From assembly GCA_013115135.1 (NCBI GenBank), contig JABANP010000181.1:1-64000 (forward strand): a stretch of DNA of 64,000 nt, written 5' to 3'. Positions within the stretch are counted from its first letter, which is position 1, and each line of letters opens with the position of its first letter. The stretch comes from Perkinsus olseni (lineage: Eukaryota > Perkinsozoa > Perkinsida > Perkinsidae). A program made the position numbers and the translations under genes. The notes under the pieces were generated by a model that worked only from the letters and a program-made list of their open reading frames with translations, did not search any database and was not told the DNA's origin. Positions 43,201-56,700 of this stretch are shown piece by piece.

Positions 43201-46200
43201 ACAGAGCCCGCAGAGTGATCATCTTCGAAATGACCTCCAGTGAGTCGAGACGGTTGAAGCTCACGTCCAGGACCTCTTCCAAAAAAGTCAGAGAACCGGA
43301 TGTCAGAGAACCGGACTTCGCTCCACCTGGATTCCCTTCCCACATGGCCCCTCAGAGAACCCTGATGTCTGTAAACCTCGAATGATATTCTGCGAGACGT
43401 CCAAGAGCCGGATGGGGCAGGCAGAAAGCAGCTTGCTCAAACCTGCGGCGACTCGAAGCTACAGTTCAAATTGAACTGTTCGAGACACGGTCGTGTTACC
43501 GTCGAGCTCCGCGATATAGTTTCTGGCTAGTGAGAGCTCTTCAAGAGAGTGGAGGTGCTCTGAGAACTGGCCGACGAATGCTTCACAGTGCCCACCAAGG
43601 CCGCAGGATTGCAGCTTGAGTATACGAATGCGCCCGCACGGAGTTTGCTGAGGAGGAGCAGAGCGTTGGACTCCAACACCTTATCTACTATTGATACCAC
43701 TGCTGATTGGACCGACTTAACAGGTACTCTTCAGCCGATGCTCGACTGTCGAACACACGAAGTTGAACTGGTAGGCGTGAATGGTGATAGTGCAGACAAG
43801 CATACTCTAGAGATGCTACCGTACCGCTAGCTTCTTGCCGAGTCTCCTGATGAGCTGCGCTCCAACCATATCCGGTTCAGATTCCACGATGATGGCTGCT
43901 CTTCCTTGGCCTTGCCCTTCGTCATCCGAATATAAGCCATACCTACAACTCAGTGTTTCACAGCTCGGGCTCAGAGTCGCGGAGCGTTCCTTGCTAGCGT
44001 CAAGCGTCCGTCTTCTCGAACGGTAGGTACTCCCTGGTAATTTCAAGTGTAGCCGGATGATATCCGGGGCGGTCCCCCAAGTAGCTCACCCCATGTCAGA
44101 CGTGAATGTGCCCCCTAGGGCAAGACCGGCATCTCGCATACTCGCCATAGAAACAGCGTCTTCGGCGAGAATCTGAAGCTCTCGACCTCCACATCAACGC
44201 GCACAACGGAGTCACACTCTTGTCGGCGAAGCGTCCCTGCCGCAGTCGGCCAGAACGTCATCTCCGTCCAGTAATACAAGCTGAGGTAAGTATCGTTTCA
44301 CCTGTAATGAACCTCTATGGTAGCTGGGAGGGCGGAAGAAGAATCTTGCCTGTCTCTGCACTCCCCGCGGAGACCAGAGGTTGCCCCGAAGCCCGAGAGA
44401 TCGCAAAGTACCACCAACATCAAGCGCGAGGACGCCAAGTAGCCCCTCTAAGTCAATTAGAGAGTTGAATGAGACGTTGAGAGTGTCGAGGTTGTTCAGT
44501 CTCGCCAGTTGGCCTTGTGTGATGGCCAGCAGCCTATTGTGAGATAGATCGAGGAACCGTATACTGAGACAGGAGAGATGGGAGTCTGACCGATGCCTTA
44601 TCACGTCGTTACTCATGGACCTTCGGGCCGCTGGTGATCGGCGTTGAGAGCCAGTCGAGACTCTCAAGGTTATTGTATGAAACATCCAAGCCAGAGAGCT
44701 CCTCCTCGGAATAAGATGATAGAAACTGACACTCGCGGTAGGGAAGTGGCTCGAGGGGTGGAACGGGAGCCTCGTCGACGAATATACCACTGAGGAGCGC
44801 CGGTTTGTCTGAGCCTCCGATACTTACGGTGATATCATCAAGATTGAGCCCAGAGAGACGCAAAACACCCGTGACGTCTGGAGTGCAGGGAGTTGACTTA
44901 ACAGTCGACTGGTCGTCAGCGACTCCTGAAGAGGCAGAGACTTCTAGCCAGCCGAAGAGGGATGAGACCCTCATCATGTGGGCCCCTCACCCTGGGACGT
45001 CTCCCCGATGCTCTCGATCTCCCGACGGAGAGAAGCAGACAGGGCTCGGCAGTCCGCCAAGACTGGGTTGTCCTGTGCCGCAGGATTCTCTTCACGGTGG
45101 GTCCTAGACCCTCTGCGATGGACAAGATTCCTGTCGTGAACGTCGTCAAGCGGCTGGATGATTCTACCTGGTTAGCTCTAACGCGATTTCTACTTCCGCC
45201 ACTGGCAGAACCAGCGTGTCCTGAAGCGAGGAGCTCTAGACGCTCAATCAGAGATTCTGATTCAGAGTTGCGCTCACGTCGATTGCAGCTTCACTTAGCA
45301 CCTCCTCGCGCTGGATGAAACGTCTCCCGATGACAACAGAGCCCAAGGGAAGCGTAGAGCTCCAGGAGCTGCAGTGGAGTAGAAGCGAGTTCACGAGGCG
45401 ACCCGCCCATGAGAGCTACTGTGCCTTTGTCCACTCCTCGGTGATCATGCGTACGTAGAGGCGCCCCACATCAGCTGACAAGGTATCCCCCAAACGAGGC
45501 CTTGTTGCATCCAGTAAACACTTAGTTGGTTTTCCATCGACCAAATAGACAAACTCTAGGTCCTCATTGGACGGCGTGGTGTTACGCAGAATCGTCGGCG
45601 TTGGCACAACGGAGCGCGTCACATCTGAGAGGGGCACTCGGAACTCTGTGCTGGTAAGTTCCGTTTAGTGATCGATCGAAGGTCGATGTCACGCGCAGGT
45701 GACTGAATTTCTCTTTCTATTAATGAGACGGCAGAATACCGCCTTCTTCGATTGCAAGAGACTCAATGTTTCGATGGCAACTCCTACCTCGCCTTGCTGA
45801 GGATTGACGCACCAACTCGTCCAGGTGCCGCGTACAGGTCTGAGAAGTACAGAGATTACCGCTCTTTGTGTAGCACCAAGGCGGTATTGCCCAGGTGTGA
45901 GCGAGAGAGGTGTGAGGAGACGCTGTCAGGTTTGAGAGAGAGCGTGCATTGGTCCATAGAAATGTCCACTCACGGCATTGAAGCGCTCCGTAGCATACGT
46001 GTCTTCAACTTCTAGGAAAGACCGGATGACGACCTGGCTGCCGGTCCAATACTGATGAAGATTTAGCTCTTCGCCGTAAATATCGTGGATGAGATCGCCT
46101 GTCTCAGGTGGTCGAGGTTGTCGATGTTGAAGAACGATCGAATCGAAATAAGCTACCCAACTCCTGCGGCGTTGGTGAGGTATCCCTGATGAACTGTGTA

Positions 46201-48540
46201 ATACCCGGCGGAGGAATTCCGGCGTGAAGGTCGAGGGGTCGACAGGTGATGTTGCAGAAGGTCACCTAGGCAAGTCATTATCCCACCATTGCGGACGAAA
46301 TGGTATCATTGCTACCATAGCAATCACGCAAATTCTTTGAGTAAGGATCGATCGGTTGGTAGAAGCTAGCAATGCTGGCCCAGCATCGGGTAGGTCGCCG
46401 GTGGTGACTCGGTGTACGACAAGCCGACACGACGAGATACGCCGAGACGACCACTCTTGCCTGTTCGGTATGCACTCTCTCAAGAGATCTCTTGAGAGAT
46501 GAATCAATCGTGTCCAGCGTGTGCACCCAGCAGGCATCAACAAGATCTTCGGCCCGTTTCTAATGAGTGGGTAGTGAAGTAAGGCCAACCAGTCGGCATA
46601 GCTTACCATCTTCGACACGATGGTGGACCGTTCGTTTGCAACAACCGAGTCACCGGCAGAATGCGGATGAGTGGCTGAGCGTATTCCGCGGTGTATCTGA
46701 TCGACCGCCGTATTGCCATACTTTCAAACTGAGAATACCGTGATAAGGAAAAATAAAAAACCAACAAGCGTCGCCGCACAAGGCGAACTAGTTGCGCGAC
46801 ACAAACCGTGGGTGAGCTTGAAGGTAATAGTTGTAGCGTAGAAAGAGCGAACCTCGAGCCAAGAAGGTTCGAACGGCGAACTCTCAGGGAACTCAAAAAA
46901 GTCTACCAATTCCGGAGTAAATCCAAGCTTAGTGCTCGCAAGTACATAGCTTGAGCGGAGCGAACCGTCGCAAGTTGCGACTCGCAACAATACAAAGGCA
47001 AGCGAAGGAGGAGGAAGATCCTTTCAGTGAGAGGATCTTCCTTCGCCTTGTGGAAGGCTCTCACACAAGGTCTATATCAAGTTGTAACTATAAGGACTAA
47101 CAATCTGCAGGACCAACGAGATGCCGGACTTGCCGATTACGGCGAGTGGAATAGCCTCGAGGTTTACTCCGCGTCAGGCTGAGTAACTCAGCTGCGAAAA
47201 GCACGATGTCCCTCCCGGTCACCAGTCGCTTCAAGGGGCGCAGCATCTCTTCCGCGACTCTCTCAGCGAGCTGATTCCTCTCCCAGACAAGTTTACGGCG
47301 CCTCATATCGTAGAACCTGAACGCGAAGATCTCAGGCTGGGATTCCCAGCCTCTCTTCGAACGGGAGCACTCATCGCTTTCATTCTTACATAGTAGCGTG
47401 TTCGGCTTGAGCCCTCGAGCTGACCTTGAACTCCTCCGACAACAAAGATCGATTAAGCACTCGCAGTCCTGACACGCGGCGCTATCATAGGCATTTTCCT
47501 GTCTAAAGTCGGCTCACTAGGGAACTCAGCAACCACGGCCACTGCGAAATTCGCCCTATTTGCTACCGGGCACGGAGGGCCCCAGTCCGGATCTGCGAGG
47601 TCCAAGGCTGTGAGCGACGGTAGTCTTGAAACCAGACGGAGAATCTGAGCTCAAAAGATGTCCTAGAGTACAAGCTTCACGCTGAGCCGTACTGTTCCTA
47701 TTTCTCGGACTTCTTCATTGGCCGCTATGCTAAGCTCTGTTAAGCACTGGAGGCAACCTTTGGATTGTCTCGATGGAGGCGCCAACGAGGAAGTCAGCTC
47801 CTTCAGGGACTTATCAGTAATGCGGTTTCGAGCGAGGTTCGCTCTCACGAGTGCTGGACATTGCTCTTCCAGTGCTGGAACGCCAGGAGACCATCGTGAG
47901 TGCGCTGCGAGGGCACCTCACTTGTTAGAGTCGCTATAACGTTCCCTGCGGCGGAGAGCTCCTCGAGAGAGATCATCTCACCACCGAAGTCTAAGGACTC
48001 GACATTGTTGTTGTTAACGTGGAGTTTCTTCAGCTTCGAGCCGCACAGTCTAGAAACATGGGCGGTTCGGGCGAAGGGGCGCAACCGGAGGTGGAAGATT
48101 TCCTCATTTCTCACATGGCGCAGGACTTTGAGCCGAAGAAGTACAATGATCTCACCGGGCCATTCCGTTGAGAGACACGGCGCCATTATGGTCCAAGTGC
48201 AGCTCTTCCAAGTGATGCATGTGTGCTTCGCAGTCTAGCAAAGCATTTAACGGCGTGTGTATCTGAGATGGCTCATCGACGATGAGCTCACGAATATGCT
48301 GCATAGTAGCCTCATTATTGGATGCGGCATAGTTACCTCATTTATAAATATATGTTGCTTCACAGACAGCTGTGAAGTCGAACGATACCGAAGCTATACA
48401 GCCGATTAGCAACTGATTTCCCGACCCCAATAAATATCCCACCTCACCAGCCACAGTTTCTGTAGTCTTGGGAAATGGTTCACGAAAAGCATCATTGAGA
48501 GCGGTGCCTCGAACATGAGCTCTAAGCTGCACACATTACT
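40201..48540 (-). CDS. LRRC9: Large leucine-rich-repeat protein, LRRC9-like, many exons
   Basis: LRR strands recur over 8 kb: HFPRLQKLWL (48.45 kb), LEELHLDHN (48.2), LKKLHVNNNNVESLDF (48.0), LSRLPSLTALDLADPDWGPP (47.6), SLEELSLARNYIAEL (43.5), IRFLDLSHNRLLAITQGQLA (44.5), LDVSYNNLESLDWL (44.65) and NLREIHLEHNNLHDL (41.2). The DPxxGPP cap followed by a helix FYDMRRRKLVWERNQLAERV (47.3) resembles human LRRC9, in which LRR blocks alternate with YNMRxK helices. LRRC9 itself is poorly studied, and a ciliary role is an inference. The last exon ends at the stop 40201 (GRVKPLAVARTIKLET). The start is not located; exons at about 49110-49010 may belong. Two adjacent LRR genes cannot be excluded (the exon near 45.5 kb has no LRR). 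Confidence 0.55.
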
Positions 48541-49319
48541 CAACGTCCCTTCACTGCTTCTTCCGTCGAATCTAACAGAAAGAGAAGAACACGGTCAAAG
48601 TCTCAGCGCGAACACCCCGTGAGAATACGAACATCGTTGCTACTGTAGAGGCGGATAATGGGACGACAGGAGAGTAGACAGATGTGTACGGACTTTAATC
48701 ATTGGTTTGTACGCAGAGCCTCTGCTGCAGAGGCTCAACTCCCGCTCGGGACTCTTGTCCGAATTGGTGTTTGTAGCGCAATAGTATTGAACAGTTCAAT
48801 AGACCAGATTAGAGCAACCCGAACACAGTGGAGTCAAGCACGCCAAAATGATGGCAAACTTGTCGAAAGCCTACGAGGGCTTGAATGAAGGGACTCCCTT
48901 CAAGGGAGTGTCGAGTCTCAGACCTTCTTCGACCTTCAGAAAAGCATAGTAGGGAATATCTTCAGACTTGAGGTAAGCCTGAGGCGCCTAGTGGGCCGAG
49001 TCCGACTCTTCACCTCTGAGAGATGATTTCTTTGACTGCAATATGAGTGATCGGGTTCTCTTTCTTTTGGAGTGGGAGAAGAGCTCCAGCTCGCGGCACT
49101 CAATAAACGCGAAGAGGTCGGTCATAGACACTGCGTGAGGGTAAGGTGAGTGAGTAACCGGCTGTGACCGCTCAAGTGAAGCTACCTGGAGAAAATCTTT
49201 TCTAATGCGCGGAGTCTCCGCGGCGGAGAGCTCGATATGATTCTGTGGTTGATTTGAGGGTGACGCGGTGGCCCTTTCGAAGAACACTGGCAAAGACACT
49301 ACACAGAAGTACACCACAG

Positions 49320-50654
49320 ACTTTGTCTTATGTGTACTACAGGTCTGTCGAACAGAAGACGAAGTCTGTAGGGCACATTCTTCAAGGCTTTCACGTCTGT
49401 GGCATCACTCCTCGCGGACGCCGACTGCGCTGTGCGTATCGAATTGACAGGCATTGCATGCTGCGCGAGGCTGATTGTTTCAAGTGCTGGTTGAGCTCGG
49501 GTCAATACTATTGCGGTACAGTTATTGACGGTCCATACGACAGTCTACCCCTGTGCGCGTAGCGCGAATCAATGATCGCCACACAGTTTGATAGAAATCT
49601 CCAATGGAACGAAACCGCTTTATCAGGAACCATAGAACACAGGCGATGGGGTGCCATGCAGGAAGCATTGACCTCACCCATTGGATGCTAGTATGTCCTT
49701 CAGTGACCTTTTTTCAATATCTTCATTGCAGCCACGCTCGACCGTCATTCAGCGAGCGAAGAGCAACAAAAACTCCCGAGCACCATGGAGAACGGTTCTA
49801 TCTATACGAGTTCTATACGGTTCTATCGGTTCTTATCTATACGAGCGGTGCGAATCTTGCAGATACGAGCCTAACACGCAATTGCGGCTATTCTAGGTGC
49901 TAATCTGTGAGCCTACGCGGGCAATACCTGCAACAACGAAGAAAAAGGCAAGATATTACGTCACTAGCGAAGCGCCATCAGCCGGGGACTCGGGGGTAGT
50001 GTACCGAAGCTCTAGCGTGAATCACAGCGCACGCTGCGCTGCATTGGCTCAAGTCTGAGCCAAACTGCGATTGACTCAAACTTATGAGTATCAGCTGCTC
50101 GATCAGTTCGGGCACAGCAGTCACTCGACTGAGATACTCAGCCTGGGAACCATGAGGGAGTTAGCATCGAGCATTGACGTTTGAGACGACGACCGCGAAG
50201 CGACTGGACCGAACGCAACACATACCTTTCACTGTAGTCTGGCTTTTCCAGAGCGACGGTGAGTTGAAAACCGCTGAGTTCTAACAATGAAATAAGAGAC
50301 GACAACCTGTGGGGTGCGTACACGAGAGAAGGATGAAGGAGAGTAGGACAGCTACACTCTGCTTGAAAGCTTGCTTCAATCGGTGCATTACAGGGCATGT
50401 TCGTTTAGGCCTTTGAGGAACGGCTAGTACAAAATACCATAACGCTTTCACAGATACCGCAAAGCTCATAGCAGATGAATGAAGAGTTAAAGAGCTCATG
50501 AGGATACCGACGGAGGCGACTTCATGCTATCCACTCGAAAGCCGTAAGTAGGGTTGGACGCCCACCGGAGCGGCTTTCACTTGTAGTGTAGACGAATACA
50601 CGATTGTCTGGATCCTCGCGGATTGCCAATGCTGATTGTCTGCCGATATTGAAC
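49320..50654. other. Intergenic, no supported gene
   Basis: Several overlapping open frames under 110 codons on both strands. None shows family motifs or consistent splice phases. Confidence 0.3.
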
Positions 50655-52278
50655 CTAACAGATAAGCTTTCCATTGCGACATAAGTTGATGCGCACCACA
50701 ACCATGGACAACGAGAAATATGGCGTTAAAGTCAACAGTTGAAGTCTCATCAGCGGCCTACGGCTGACGCACCCGTCGCTTTGAGCGGCTTCAAGTATGA
50801 TTTCTGGTACCACTCTTCCGCCTCGACGCATAGCCAGGATGAGGTCTCTCGATGGGACAAAGCCGATCCTCATCGTGCTGTCCGGCCTGAATCGAAAGGC
50901 AAGTGGGTCATTGGTGCGGCGAAGAAACCGAGCGACTCACCCTCTGAAGAGTATCATGACATCTCCATTACTCAACCCCGCCATGTCGACAGGCGAGAAG
51001 CCGCCATCAGACTGAATGAGAACAGAAAGCTCGAGCGAATAATTGAATTATTCGGGAATTATCATAATTCCCGCGGCCGCGAGAAGCGGAAGTAGTCCAT
51101 CGGGTATCCACTACGGGAAGCCTAATTCTGCGTCGTCGATATACGAGACGGGAAATCAGGCTACCTCCACCGAGAAACGAGTGGGAACACCCTCATCATA
51201 TGCAAAGGCGGGGTAGACATTGGGATCGCTGTTCGTAGGATCATTGCAGATCATGAGGAGGTATCCAGGGAGGAGTCGATTTGGACCTATAGTGAGACAC
51301 TCAGGTCAAGCCGCCTGAATCAGGCGGTATTCACTTGCCCGCTTACGCATTTTGGTTATAGCTTGCGGTCCGTTCTCGCATTCCTCAAGTAGCTCAGATA
51401 TGTCGATCTCAACACTCGTACGTGAACGGACTCCGACAGGGTACCTGAAAATCATCAGCAAGCTCGCCGCGAACACACTCATTTTTGCCTTTCGGCCTAT
51501 GAGCGAATGGCCGCCTCTTACTTGAGCAAACTCCGTCTCGTCTGAAAGCTAACAAACAGCTCTCCTCTTCCTTCACCCGGATAAGCGCCGTCGATGGTTA
51601 AACCATGAGGATTGCCTGAAGCATACTCCAGTCGGTAGCGGGCACTATCTGGGATCAGACTAAGCATTTAACAATTCGGGTGTCAAGTTGTTCGAAAATT
51701 CATAAACTGTATATCGATCATCAGAGAAATGACGACTGCTAGTAGCACTGTGTCATCACTCACCATCCAAATCGGTATCGGAGTCTCCTAAAAACGGTAT
51801 GTTCTCTCCGTCAGGATCACGCATCGGGTATAACACTGCTTCGGACACATCAAACTCATCACCGAAAGTCTTTTCCAGGCGCATGGTGAAGAATAATCTG
51901 ACAATGAATGAAACACAAACGTTTGCGCCCACCATAACAAGCCACCGTCCGATCAGTAGAAGACTCACGCATCATCGTTGATGGCGAGAAGTTCAGAGCC
52001 GTCCGATTTCACAATTATCGACTCGATCTCATCGAATTGTGAACGGGGCCCCACGGCATTTCGGATTTCGACCGTCTGAATATGCTTCAACGTGCCTGAG
52101 AGTCGCAGTTATTGCTATCAGTGTGGTCCCCAGTGGCGGCCCTACCTGAAGGAGAGATGAAGACATCGCGTGGGTTCCCATTCTGGAAAGGTAACCTCCT
52201 CTGTTGGATACTCACAATGTCTCTCTGGCTGGCAGCTACGCTCAGAATACTCGCGAAGAAGGCCAAACGGGTGAACAT
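50655..52278 (-). CDS. Secreted hypothetical protein, about 8 exons
   Basis: Starts MFTRLAFFASILSVAASQ, a clear signal peptide. Then exon 2 (about 52180-52144: NGNPRDVFISPSG) and exon 3 (52095-51968: LKHIQTVEIRNAVGPRSQFD) join in phase. Further pieces: about 51888-51761 (FGDEFDVSEAVLYPMRDPDG, acidic end), about 51660-51540 (YRLEYASGNPHGLTIDGAYP), about 51445-51335 (RSRTSVEIDISELLEECENG), about 51290-51158 (NRLLPGYLLMICNDPTNSDP), about 50995-50925 (DGGFSPVDMAGLSNGDVMIL), and a last one from about 50865 to the stop at 50655. No transmembrane segment or known domain recognised. The C-terminal 40 residues are less convincing. As a signal-peptide protein of a probable parasite it could act outside the cell; that is inference only. 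Confidence 0.5.
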
Positions 52279-53622
52279 GAATAAGTTGGCAATAAACCTG
52301 AAGAGGATACTCTCCTGTATCTTATGTACACAGTAAAACGAATCAGTTGAACTCAGATGATTACAGCTTCAAGAACGCCCATGAAAACACAGGACCATTC
52401 TGAATGACATGCACGCTCAGTATGAGCTCATGATCATAATAGGGAGAACGCTGTCGAAGGCACGGCAAGCCTAATCTGAATCTTATGGGAATCATAATAT
52501 AGGTGATCACGTGCTAGGCAATCGGATCCCACATTTCAACTTTTCGGAGCAACAATCAGCCGCGAGGAATACTCTCCGGCGATGGATTGTCAGACCTGAA
52601 CCAGTAAGTTCAGATCAATAGTATGCCCAGGACCTGGCCTTGGACCCAGGCCCTGGGTGTCAATCACTTCAGGAGCAAACTCATTCATACGGAAAGGCAT
52701 CGTGGAGTTACAATAGCCAATTGCTTGATGCGGCTTGCACCCCGACTAGGAACTTCCTAGTGGGAAGTAGGGCGCAACAAGTTGTCAGTATCAACCATTA
52801 GGCGGGTGCTGGGCAGCATAACAATACTATACCATTAGGGAGGTCATCAACCATCACTCATGACGATAAGCCGCACCAACCAGCATAATCTCGTTACGAT
52901 GAACAAATGCAGTAGTTCAAATGAACACCCGGCACGCACACGCATCGTTACTAACAGGAACCGGCGAGAGGTAGACAACTGTTGTCTAAGACGAGGTAGG
53001 CTTCGCAATCACCTCAGCCAAAGTTAATGGACCACTAGGGATCGTTATCATGGCAAGCTTAATCTCGGCTTGCCCAGCTGATCTAAGGGAGGGCCGCCCA
53101 GCGCTTCGGCTTTTCGCCTCTACTCCTCGGACCGTCGATAAATCAGGAAATTCTGTCGTACGACGCGCGTGCACACGTGGATTCGATGTCACCTACCCGA
53201 CGAAGCCCTCCAAACCACCGAAGGGTCCATTCGGCCTACGAGGTCGCTATTTCCGCCATCGAGTACATCACTGTGAGGCTCTTGGATATCATAAGTGAAT
53301 GTGATCTTATCACATCCGTAAGTCAGGACACCATTAAGGCACTTGGATCGTGCTGGAGACACCGAATTGGCGAATAAGACTCAGGTCAGCCGCGTGCATG
53401 CTTTCCAGGCCCTAGAATTTGGGAATCAATTACGCGTATGAGGAGCTCCATAATTGTGGAAAACAATGTCGCTGATGGAAGCCAGCGGTGAGGGCCTTAG
53501 GGAGAACCTTTATGCTGCGTCTTCCAACCTGCGAGAGCTCTGCGGCAATGTATTGCGACGTCAAAGGGCACCACGCACGTGCAACTGAAAACCTGTTCGT
53601 CGAGGAGCACGCAAGTCATGAT
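52279..53622. other. Intergenic, no supported gene
   Basis: A + strand ORF at 53050-53298 has a plausible start but no splice or motif support. Otherwise unique-looking sequence. Confidence 0.3.
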
Positions 53623-54283
53623 CTGGGGCCCATTTCAAAAGTCTCCTTAAAGAGGACTTCTTGAAGTTCTTAAGCGCGAAACGGCTGGATTTTTGTTAAT
53701 CCGGGTTCAAAAGGCCGCCTCAATAACCTAAAGAAGGCTTCCTTTATCCATCTGCTTCCTACGAGCTAAGAAGCACTCCTTTAAGAACGCTTCATGAGGC
53801 AAAAAGCACCCGATAAACCTCTCAAGAAGCTTTAACTTGTTTCAAAAGGCGGTCTTTCTCGAGCCTTGCAGCTTAAGAAGCTTAACCTCCTCGAGAGGAG
53901 GTTATGGGGGGATTGTCGGCCTTCGAGCCGAAATTTCTACGTCGCGACGCGCCTCGCTACGCTTCCGACTTAGCGATAATTCAATATCTACCTTCAACTT
54001 GCTTCCTCCTTCAATTTTAAACCTTCTTTCCCAGTTCAATGAAATTCAATGCCTCAATGAATTAACGCGGTTTCCAACGCCGGTTCGATTCCCATCCAGG
54101 ACACCTATTTTTCGATGAATTTTATTGCTTGAGAAGCTCAATAAGGCTTCTTAAGGTATAAGAAGTCAGCCTTAAAGAAGGAAAATCTTTCGAAACAGGC
54201 TGTGCTTCTTGAACAATTTCTTATAAGAGGTTCTTATACCTCAAGAAGTGCTTCTTTAGCGAGACTTTTGAAATAGGCCCCTG
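53623..54283. mobile_element. MITE, 661 bp, GGGGCCYATTTCA terminal repeats
   Basis: Left end CTGGGGCCCATTTCAAAAGT, right end (reverse complement) CAGGGGCCTATTTCAAAAGT; the inverted repeat extends about 23 bp through GTCTC. The interior is full of short inverted AAGAAGC/GCTTCTT motifs. A B-box-like GGTTCGATTCCC sits at 54082-54093. No transposase. Same terminal motif as 61911-62213. Confidence 0.72.
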
Positions 54284-55819
54284 GGCTGTTAGCAAAGGGG
54301 TCGTTAGATAGACGAATTCCTGAACTCGAATCGGTTCACGTCCCAAGATCCATTCCAGAATTGACCTTGAGCTGCAGAATCAGTTTACTGAGCACACTCT
54401 GCTTCAAGACTTGATGAAGTGTAGTGAACCTCATCAGAGGACGCTCCTCTCTAATTGTGGTTTTATTCGGATACATCGCTGTTTTCGATCTGTCTCGACG
54501 GCGTGTGCAGGTCGATGATATCTTATCGCCCTTTATGTATTGCTCAAGCGTGAATCTAGTAGTTACTAGTGAGACTGGTGATCAGTCACTGATCTCAAGA
54601 TATAAATAACTAGGAAGTATCAAGAGCCTGACTTCCTCTCCTGTGTCACAGTTTCTATCGAGTTCTAAAGGTGACGAGCTTCCTGCTTACTTTAGTGAAC
54701 GGCCTGGTCAAGCCGGGAACACTACAAAGGAATGAAGTGAGGACGCACGACTGCATACGCGCTGCGTTCGCTCGGTATCATCGGGTGAACTGGCTGCAAA
54801 AACCACTCCCCATCTTCCGTTCAAGGTAGACGGGCTGTTCAGTAAGCTTCTGATAAAACTATTCCAGAACTACAGTATCTCGATCAGTAAGATCAAATCT
54901 GTAGTTCTCAGAATCAATTCTCAGAATGCATTCCCGTATTTCAGAACGAGTTCTGGAATCAGTTCCGAGATGTGTGCAAACTTTGAACTTCAAAGAACTC
55001 AATTCTGAGAATCGATTCTCAGGATAGATTCCGGCTACCAACTTGGCGACATTCAGGGCCTATGACTTAGGGAGTTCAAGTGCATTTCCTTAAGGAAGTC
55101 CTTAAGGGAATTGGGTAAAACCTTAAGGGGTTGGCTTAGTGGGTATCATAGGGCTAGGACCTAAACCTTGAAGCGTAAGGATCTAAGCTTAGGACCTACG
55201 ACTTAAGACCTTAAGGTTTTACTCAAGGTCCTTAAGGTGTAGGAGAGTCGGTATCACAACGCTTAGGTACTTGAAAAATCCTCAAGGTTTTCGGCTCCTT
55301 AAGGAGCACCATTCAAGGTTGGTCCGGAGCAGCCTTTACGGACCTCCAGACCACTCCTAACCTGCTGGGCGCGCGATTATTGAAATTTGTTGTTAATCCA
55401 TGGTATGAAACCCACGAAGGTTCTAGTCCCACCTTGCCCACTACTCGTCATTCTCATAGTATAAAACTCGTACTACTACCCACGCTCCAACTTTAGTTAG
55501 TTTCGCACACACTTTCACACTAGTTGAGGCAAAACTCCCGCAGAATGGCCAAAAAGACTATCATCGCTGACCACCCGTCAAGCATCAACGATCATTCTAC
55601 GCCCTTCTACGCCACCCGTAGACTATGCCGCGTTGCACGGCCCGCGTAGTATCTCCTCTCCTATCTCTTCTGCGGGTTGCATAGTACAACTTGTACTGTA
55701 CAAGCCGCAGGCCTCCACATCAGTTACAATTGAAGACGTTGTAAGGTGGACTTGGTCGAATGGATATGTTCTATGTTAGACATGCCCGTGTCCAGGGTTC
55801 AATTTTTGGTACAGCGACT
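54284..55819. other. Repeat-rich region left of the LTR element
   Basis: Contains AGAATCGATTCTGA-type repeats (54880-55030), a TTAAGG/CCTTAA-rich element (about 55048-55330) starting GGGCCTATGACTTAGGG, and tRNA-like pieces at about 55400-55440 and 55745-55800. The last has an A-box-like TTGGTCGAATGG, a hairpin and GGGTTCAATTTTTGG. No gene supported. Confidence 0.45.
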
Positions 55820-55823
55820 ATAC
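55820..55823. repeat. Target-site duplication ATAC, left
   Basis: ATAC directly before the TG of the 5' LTR; the same four bases follow the 3' LTR at 60329-60332. Confidence 0.85.
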
Positions 55824-56144
55824 TGTTGTGGGACGAATTGGTCGTCACTCGCCACAATTCTCAGTCACGCGCCATAAAACCTTCGGCCCGAGATGAGTAG
55901 ACAATTCCTGTGACCATTGTGATATGGCTCTGGTAGCTCAATGACGCTAAGCTGTGCTGAAGCTATAGAGTGCTTCACACGTACTCGTTAACATAGACGA
56001 TTCGTAGACTATTCGTACGTAATCGACGCTTCTTGTATTCGTACAAGTGCGTATCAAGGTGCAAGGTTTTGGTTGCGTTATTTTACCCTAGTTGGCCGGT
56101 TATTGTTACACGTTGTAGTCTATACAGCCCCGTATACCTTGACA
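55824..56144 (+). repeat. 5' LTR (321 bp)
   Basis: TG...CA boundaries. Carries one TCGGCCC at 55883. Matches the 3' LTR except at 56127. Confidence 0.95.
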
Positions 56145-56150
56145 TCTAAT

Positions 56151-56165
56151 TGGTAGAATGGGATT
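56151..56165 (+). promoter_or_regulatory. Candidate primer-binding site
   Basis: TGGTAGAATGGGATT, six bases after the 5' LTR. It starts TGG as required to pair with a tRNA CCA end. Its complement resembles a tRNA 3' end, but I cannot name the tRNA and the acceptor-stem length does not fit perfectly. Confidence 0.45.
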
Positions 56166-56700
56166 ATTGTGGTGGACTTGAGGTAGCCCATCTTTTCAAT
56201 TTTACTCGTATTGCTTTGTTCGTTGACATGAGGTGTCATGATTGTTTGATGTGACGTCCCGTTGTAAGCTAGCTGTTCTCTGTGATACGTATCCGTTAGA
56301 CTTTCTCTTCGGCCTGGCAGTTGTGAGCCTCGTCCTGAGAATGGTCTTCTTGTGATGACAGGGTTTCTGTCTCCTTGTGCTCGCACGTGCTGATGAAATT
56401 TCGATCGAATTGTTATAATTGTGCACTATTAGTTTTAAGCGCTTATCAAGGATCGTTCCTTTATGATAGGACTCCTGTGCCTGCCTGCGGATGGCACAGT
56501 TGAGGCCGTATTAATTACGTTATTCGTTGTTGTCGTGATTTTGATTGTGCGTGACGCAATGTTCGTGCACGCACGCGATTGTCTATCCGTTAATTGCCTG
56601 CGACCGTTTCTGATCTTAGCGGCGCCAGTATGAAACCGTTTCGGCCCGTAGATGTCCGGTGTCCGATTCTCGTTGATTACTGTCTTAGGCTTTTGACATA